A stretch of DNA of 64,000 nucleotides from Psychrobacillus sp042885655 (GTDB lineage Bacteria; Bacillota; Bacilli; Bacillales_A; Planococcaceae): positions 13,882 through 77,881 of the forward strand of contig NZ_JBHVRO010000013.1 of NCBI RefSeq assembly GCF_042885655.1. The letters run 5' to 3'. The notes below the pieces were generated by a model. It was not told the origin of the DNA. It searched no databases and worked only from the letters and a program-made list of their open reading frames with translations. Positions 60,530-64,000 of the stretch are shown here, piece after piece. Both the position numbers and the translations under genes were made by a program. Every line of letters begins with the position of its first letter. Within the stretch, counting starts at the first letter, position 1.

Positions 60530-60692
60530 TAGTGAGGCGGTATGAGACTACTGTTGGATCATCGATACATATGAGACCCCGAACGAAGCGCTAAATAGGA
60601 AGGAAGGCTTTATGACCAACATCGTGTTTACCCAGGAGGGGCTCGTCGCTCTCTCCTCGGAAGGCGAATACCAGAACATCAGATAAGTGGAC
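60530..60692. repeat. GC-rich dispersed intergenic repeat, copy 6 (diverged)
   Basis: GAGGCGGTATGAGACTAC, GAGACCCCGAACGAAGCG, GGAAGGAAGGCTTTATG, CCAGGAGGGGCTCG and CTCGGAAGGCGAATACC keep the family order but many bases differ. It follows an SR copy, as elsewhere. Confidence 0.6.
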
Positions 60693-60755
60693 TTCTAGTC
60701 GTTGTGCATACTGGATTTCTAGTAAATAAATCAATTTCATATCCGTCCTTATCAT

Positions 60756-60791
60756 AAAAAAAGTTCTTCCTAGTGCATCTAGGAAGAACTC
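60756..60791 (-). terminator. Terminator of the exonuclease gene
   Basis: Minus-strand AGTTCTTCCTAG pairs with CTAGGAAGAACT, followed by TTTTTTTATG. Confidence 0.9.
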
Positions 60792-60811
60792 TTAGGTTGG
60801 ACATCATTGCC

Positions 60812-61693
60812 TTATTGCTGATTTTGCAGTTGTCTAGCTAAAATGGTATACCCATTATCATATAAATAATCGAATTTAGTAGATGGAATGTTTTTTACAA
60901 GCAAATGATCTAGCTCTGCTTCAATCGGTACATCGCGTCGAATAGTTGCTAGTTCCTTAGATAATTGGAGCATTTGTAAATCAGTCTCTATTTTAGCCTT
61001 TTGCCCTGCTTTCAGTAAATGTAAGGACTCAATTACTTTCTCGACAGATCCATAGGTTTGAACTAATTGTAATGCAGTTTTAGGTCCAATCCCCTTTACT
61101 CCAGCATATCCATCGCTGGAATCTCCCATAAATGCTTTTACATCCGGGAATAATAATGGAGAAATTCCATACTCCTCTACAAAACGTGCTTCATTGTAAA
61201 CATCATATATCGTAAATCCTTTTTTCGTAAATGCGATTTCTGTTGAAGGATGAAGAAGCTGAAGTAAATCCTTATCCCCACTAACAATCGTAAATCTAGC
61301 ATCATCTTGCCATTTATGTGTAATAGAAGCGATTGTATCATCAGCCTCCATTCCAACGATACCGAAGTTCATCCATCCTAAATGTTCAGATAAATCTTGA
61401 GCCATATCGAATTGAGGAATTAATTCTTCTGCAGGCTTTGGTCGGTTTGCTTTATATCCGTCATACAAATCATTTCTAAAAGTTCGCATCCCTTTATCCC
61501 AACAAACAGCTATATGGGTTGGTTGCATTAAATCTTGGGCAGCTAGTACATGTCTGGCAAAGCCTTGTACAGCATTCGTTGGAATTCCTTTTGAATTTTT
61601 AAAGAAGTTTCCAGACATTGCTGTTGCAAAAAATGAACGGAATAATAATGCCATACCATCTATTACTAATACATGTGGTTTATCTTGGTTCAT
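60812..61693 (-). CDS. 5'-3' exonuclease (FEN family, YpcP-like)
   Basis: A 293-residue stand-alone homologue of the 5'-nuclease domain of DNA polymerase I. Metal ligands are present in VIDGMALLFRSFF, VGMEADDTIASI and VSGDKDLLQLL, and the DNA-binding helix-3-turn-helix in GVKGIGPKTALQLVQTYG. It removes RNA primers or flaps. Start at 61693 has AAAGG 9 bases upstream; an ATG at 61702 lies within the site's spacing. Confidence 0.93.
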   Translation of the reverse strand: MNQDKPHVLVIDGMALLFRSFFATAMSGNFFKNSKGIPTNAVQGFARHVLAAQDLMQPTHIAVCWDKGMRTFRNDLYDGYKANRPKPAEELIPQFDMAQDLSEHLGWMNFGIVGMEADDTIASITHKWQDDARFTIVSGDKDLLQLLHPSTEIAFTKKGFTIYDVYNEARFVEEYGISPLLFPDVKAFMGDSSDGYAGVKGIGPKTALQLVQTYGSVEKVIESLHLLKAGQKAKIETDLQMLQLSKELATIRRDVPIEAELDHLLVKNIPSTKFDYLYDNGYTILARQLQNQQ

Positions 61694-61800
61694 GTCAATC
61701 ATCCTTTATTAGTAGATTATATTTAGTATACCACGAGTACGCTTGAATCTATGAAAGTATGGGTATATTAATGGATAAATAGAACCTGGGGGACTTTCAC

Positions 61801-63015
61801 ATGAAAATACATAATGGATCACTTTATTGGCCAACAACGACTCAGCCATACCATCCTAGCAATAATTTTGACAAATACGAAGTCTATAATGTTGTTATTG
61901 TTGGAGGAGGAATATCTGGTTCTTTGACTGCTTTAGCATTAGTAGAAGCTGGGTTATCAGTTGCAATACTTGATAAACGGGAGATGGGATCTGGGAGCAC
62001 TAGTGCAAATACAGGCCTCCTTCAATATTCGAATGATATTATGCTACATGAATTAATAGATCAAATTGGTGAACAAGATGCTGTTCAATTTTATAAACTA
62101 TGCTATAAAGCTGTAGATGATTTAGAAAAAATAGTGGATCGATTGCAGTTAGATGCTGACTTTATTCGAAGACCTAGCATTTGTTATGCAAGTGATGAAA
62201 ACGATGTAGAAAAAATTAAAGTGGAATACACCACACTAAAAAAACATGGTTTTCCATGTGATTATCTTGGACCAAATGAAATGGAAGAGAAATTACCATT
62301 TTCGAAACCCGGTGCACTAGTGACATTTGGAGATGCGGAGATAAATCCATTGAAGTTTGTGCAAGGATTATTAAAAAAACTCGAGAAAAAAGGAGCTCAT
62401 TTATTTCCTTATGTAGAGGTAAAAGATGTATCTGAGGCGGATAATATATTAGATATCCGTACATCCAATCAATCTTTTTTGGCGAAAAGTATAATATTCA
62501 CAACAGGCTATGAAACAGTTCCAGTTGGCCATAGGATCGGCGCAGACATTAACCGCTCTTATGTATTTGTTAGTAATCCCAATCAAGAATTCAAAAATTG
62601 GCATAAACAAGCACTTATTTGGGAAACAAAACGTCCATACTTGTATATTCGTTCCACTTTCGATAATAGAATGATAGTTGGAGGGCTAGATGAAGATAAC
62701 CCGAATGCTCCCTATTCTTTAGAACTAATCCAACATCGTGCAGAAAATCTTTTGAAACAAGCGAAGGAACTATTCCCTAACTACGAAATTGATATCGACT
62801 TTGCCTATGCAGCAACTTTCGGTGAATCGATCGATAATCTACCTTTTATCGGCGAGCATCCAACAAAGCCCAATCACTATTATTTATTAGGGTATGGTGG
62901 AAACGGTACTGTTTACAGTATGCTAGGGTCTCACATTTTAAGAGATTTAATTATGGGCAAACGGAATGAAGACGCTGAAATTGTTCAACTCCAACGGAAA
63001 TATGTGGTGAGGTAA
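61801..63015 (+). CDS. DAO-family FAD-dependent oxidoreductase
   Basis: A 404-residue flavoenzyme of the DadA/glycine-oxidase type. FAD fold NVVIVGGGISGSLTALALVE near residue 30, followed by GSGSTSANTGLLQYS. The substrate domain ends with FAYAATFGESIDNLPFIGEH, then YYLLGYGGNGTVYSMLGS. The N-terminal 25 residues (NGSLYWPTTTQPYHP) resemble the lead of Rieske-less oxidoreductases acting on amines or amino acids. GGGGGA lies 7 bases before the ATG. Confidence 0.88.
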   Translation: MKIHNGSLYWPTTTQPYHPSNNFDKYEVYNVVIVGGGISGSLTALALVEAGLSVAILDKREMGSGSTSANTGLLQYSNDIMLHELIDQIGEQDAVQFYKLCYKAVDDLEKIVDRLQLDADFIRRPSICYASDENDVEKIKVEYTTLKKHGFPCDYLGPNEMEEKLPFSKPGALVTFGDAEINPLKFVQGLLKKLEKKGAHLFPYVEVKDVSEADNILDIRTSNQSFLAKSIIFTTGYETVPVGHRIGADINRSYVFVSNPNQEFKNWHKQALIWETKRPYLYIRSTFDNRMIVGGLDEDNPNAPYSLELIQHRAENLLKQAKELFPNYEIDIDFAYAATFGESIDNLPFIGEHPTKPNHYYLLGYGGNGTVYSMLGSHILRDLIMGKRNEDAEIVQLQRKYVVR

Positions 63016-63188
63016 AAATACGAAGAGGAGATTGTCTAAAGATTGGCTCATTTCCTCTCCCTTTTTATGATAGAAAATTTACTACATTACTAAATTTCAC
63101 GCTTTGATTATATCTCATGTATGTTAGTATCATGGAGAGTAATACCTTAGCTGGTGATGCTATTTGACGTTTACGCTATAACTGCCAA

Positions 63189-63220
63189 CAATGCCCACTT
63201 AGAAAACTAGGTGGGCATTG
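63189..63220. terminator. Strong hairpin between convergent genes
   Basis: CAATGCCCAC / GTGGGCATTG with further TTAG/CTAG pairing (one wobble) around AAAA gives a 14-bp stem. Only TTT follows on the plus strand. Two copies of TTTGACGT lie at about 63163-63170 and 63220-63227. Terminator role likely but the T run is poor. Confidence 0.5.
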
Positions 63221-63377
63221 TTTGACGTAATACGTTACTAATACCAATAAATTTCGGTTGAAACATTCTTTTTTCAAAAAACTTCTCGCTACTCTGCATC
63301 TATTATATAGTCTCAAACTCTTTCATTATTTAATACTCTTAAACATTTATTTGTTACTGGAGTATTTTTAGTGCACT

Positions 63378-63920
63378 TTATTTATAGTAGGTAATCCCAT
63401 AATACAATTCTTGCCCTTGATACATTATCATTCCAGTAAAAAAAACAATACATATTAATATAAATAAAGGCTTTATTTTCAATGATAGGCTTTGCAAAAT
63501 AATAGGAATAACTGGCAACACTAAATATGCTAAACCATATAACATGCGATTAAATATAAGAACATTATACATTGAACCTAATGCTACAAAAATATATATA
63601 ATAATATAACTAATATAACGCAGATCACCTTTGCTAATATTAGAACTTTTCATCTTAATAATGTATATGCAAGCTATTAATATTACTAATACAAATATGC
63701 AATTTACAACAATTAGAGGATAATAAGGTTCGAAAATGTTGTTGTTTTCCCCATATGCTTTTAGTAAATAACCAGCAGTTTTTAATGCATCTATTGACGT
63801 TGAGTTTAATATATTTGATATAAAATCCGCTAATATCCCCCAAAATATTAATAATGGTGCTAATTTGTAGAAATTCTTATTTAATGCAAAAAATCGAATA
63901 ATAGGTACTATGATTGTTGA
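63378..63920 (-). CDS. 5'-truncated polytopic membrane protein (polymerase-like)
   Basis: A continuous reading frame of 180 codons without its start. It reads through from the stop at 63378 to the rRNA junction at 63920, beyond an internal ATG at 63653. There are at least five hydrophobic helices; one ends IFNRMLYGLAYLVLPVIPII, a pattern like the C-terminus of EpsG-type polysaccharide polymerases. That name is tentative. Very AT-rich. The first codon is lost where sequence switches to 23S rRNA. Confidence 0.7.
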   Translation of the reverse strand, partial: STIIVPIIRFFALNKNFYKLAPLLIFWGILADFISNILNSTSIDALKTAGYLLKAYGENNNIFEPYYPLIVVNCIFVLVILIACIYIIKMKSSNISKGDLRYISYIIIYIFVALGSMYNVLIFNRMLYGLAYLVLPVIPIILQSLSLKIKPLFILICIVFFTGMIMYQGQELYYGITYYK

Positions 63921-64000
63921 GGGGCTTCGTGCTTAGATGCTTTCAGCACTTATCCCGTCCACACATAGCTACCCAGCGATGCTCTTGGCAGAACAACTGG
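63921..64000 (-). rRNA. Fragment of 23S rRNA (near 3' end)
   Basis: On the minus strand it reads CCAGTTGTTCTGCCAAGAGC, ATCGCTGGGTAGCTATGTG and GGACGGGATAAGTGCTGAAA, then GCATCTAAGCACGAAGCCCC: the universally conserved domain VI region of bacterial 23S. The match stops after GAAGCCCC, about 150 bases before the normal 3' end, and a membrane-protein frame begins. So it is a truncated piece, likely an assembly join. The window ends inside it. Confidence 0.93.

Noticed and set aside
63655..63843. Separate 62-codon minus-strand gene
   Set aside because: It is a different frame of the long truncated membrane-protein frame, which is continuous from 63378 to 63920.

Overview
The window is a stretch of low-GC Firmicute chromosome. 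Gene content and order match the Bacillus subtilis yug, yuf/mrp, yui-yum, yut-yun, suf and yus blocks. Frequent TTG/GTG starts with strong GGAGG-type ribosome binding sites, S-box control of metNIQ and a FadR box on fadNAE also fit Bacillales. The low G+C and the dispersed intergenic repeats suggest a Planococcaceae member (Psychrobacillus, Lysinibacillus or Sporosarcina type), but no sequence here fixes the genus.

Layout. 0.4-9 kb: small XRE regulator, yugE/patB pair, cyclophilin lipoprotein, MFS transporter, class A PBP, and an EmrB/QacA-type exporter divergent from its TetR regulator. 9.8-16.3 kb: yufK-like gene and the complete seven-gene mrpABCDEFG Na+/H+ antiporter operon. 16.3-25.7 kb: glycine-rich small protein, pepA, yuiD, yuiB, yuiA, NUDIX, NDH-2 (yumB), A-type Fe-S carrier (yutM) with a broken second copy, DUF2225, yutI, yuzD. 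25.7-27.6 kb: two Opp/Dpp-type permeases without partners. 28-37 kb: yutJ, yuzB, yutF, yutE, DUF3055, yutD, lipA, yunB, yunD, yunE, yunF. 38-43.4 kb: sufCDSUB. 43.9-49.7 kb: two minisatellite arrays in opposite orientation bracketing a NERD gene, metNIQ and yusEF. 49.8-56.3 kb: gcvH, yusI, fadNAE. 56.5-63 kb: thioredoxin-like, STAS, a GNAT/TetR/Eis-like operon with its operator, 5'-3' exonuclease and a DAO-family oxidoreductase. The end holds a membrane protein gene cut off by an 80-base piece of 23S rRNA.

Functional threads. Fe-S and lipoate metabolism is concentrated here (suf operon, YutM, NifU-type YutI, LipA, lipoylated GcvH). Fatty-acid beta-oxidation (fadNAE under a FadR box), methionine uptake (S-box metNIQ) and cation homeostasis (Mrp) complete the housekeeping part.

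The most unusual material is intergenic. (1) A dispersed repeat carries a long hairpin whose base differs between copies yet stays perfectly paired. (2) A roughly 750-bp array of about 37 short units is ordered into higher-order A-B-C-D blocks; a second array of the same kind lies 5 kb away in inverse orientation. (3) A membrane-protein reading frame ends exactly at a 23S rRNA junction, probably an assembly join. Several genes are given corrected starts based on Shine-Dalgarno position, and one 46-codon gene (yuiA) is added.
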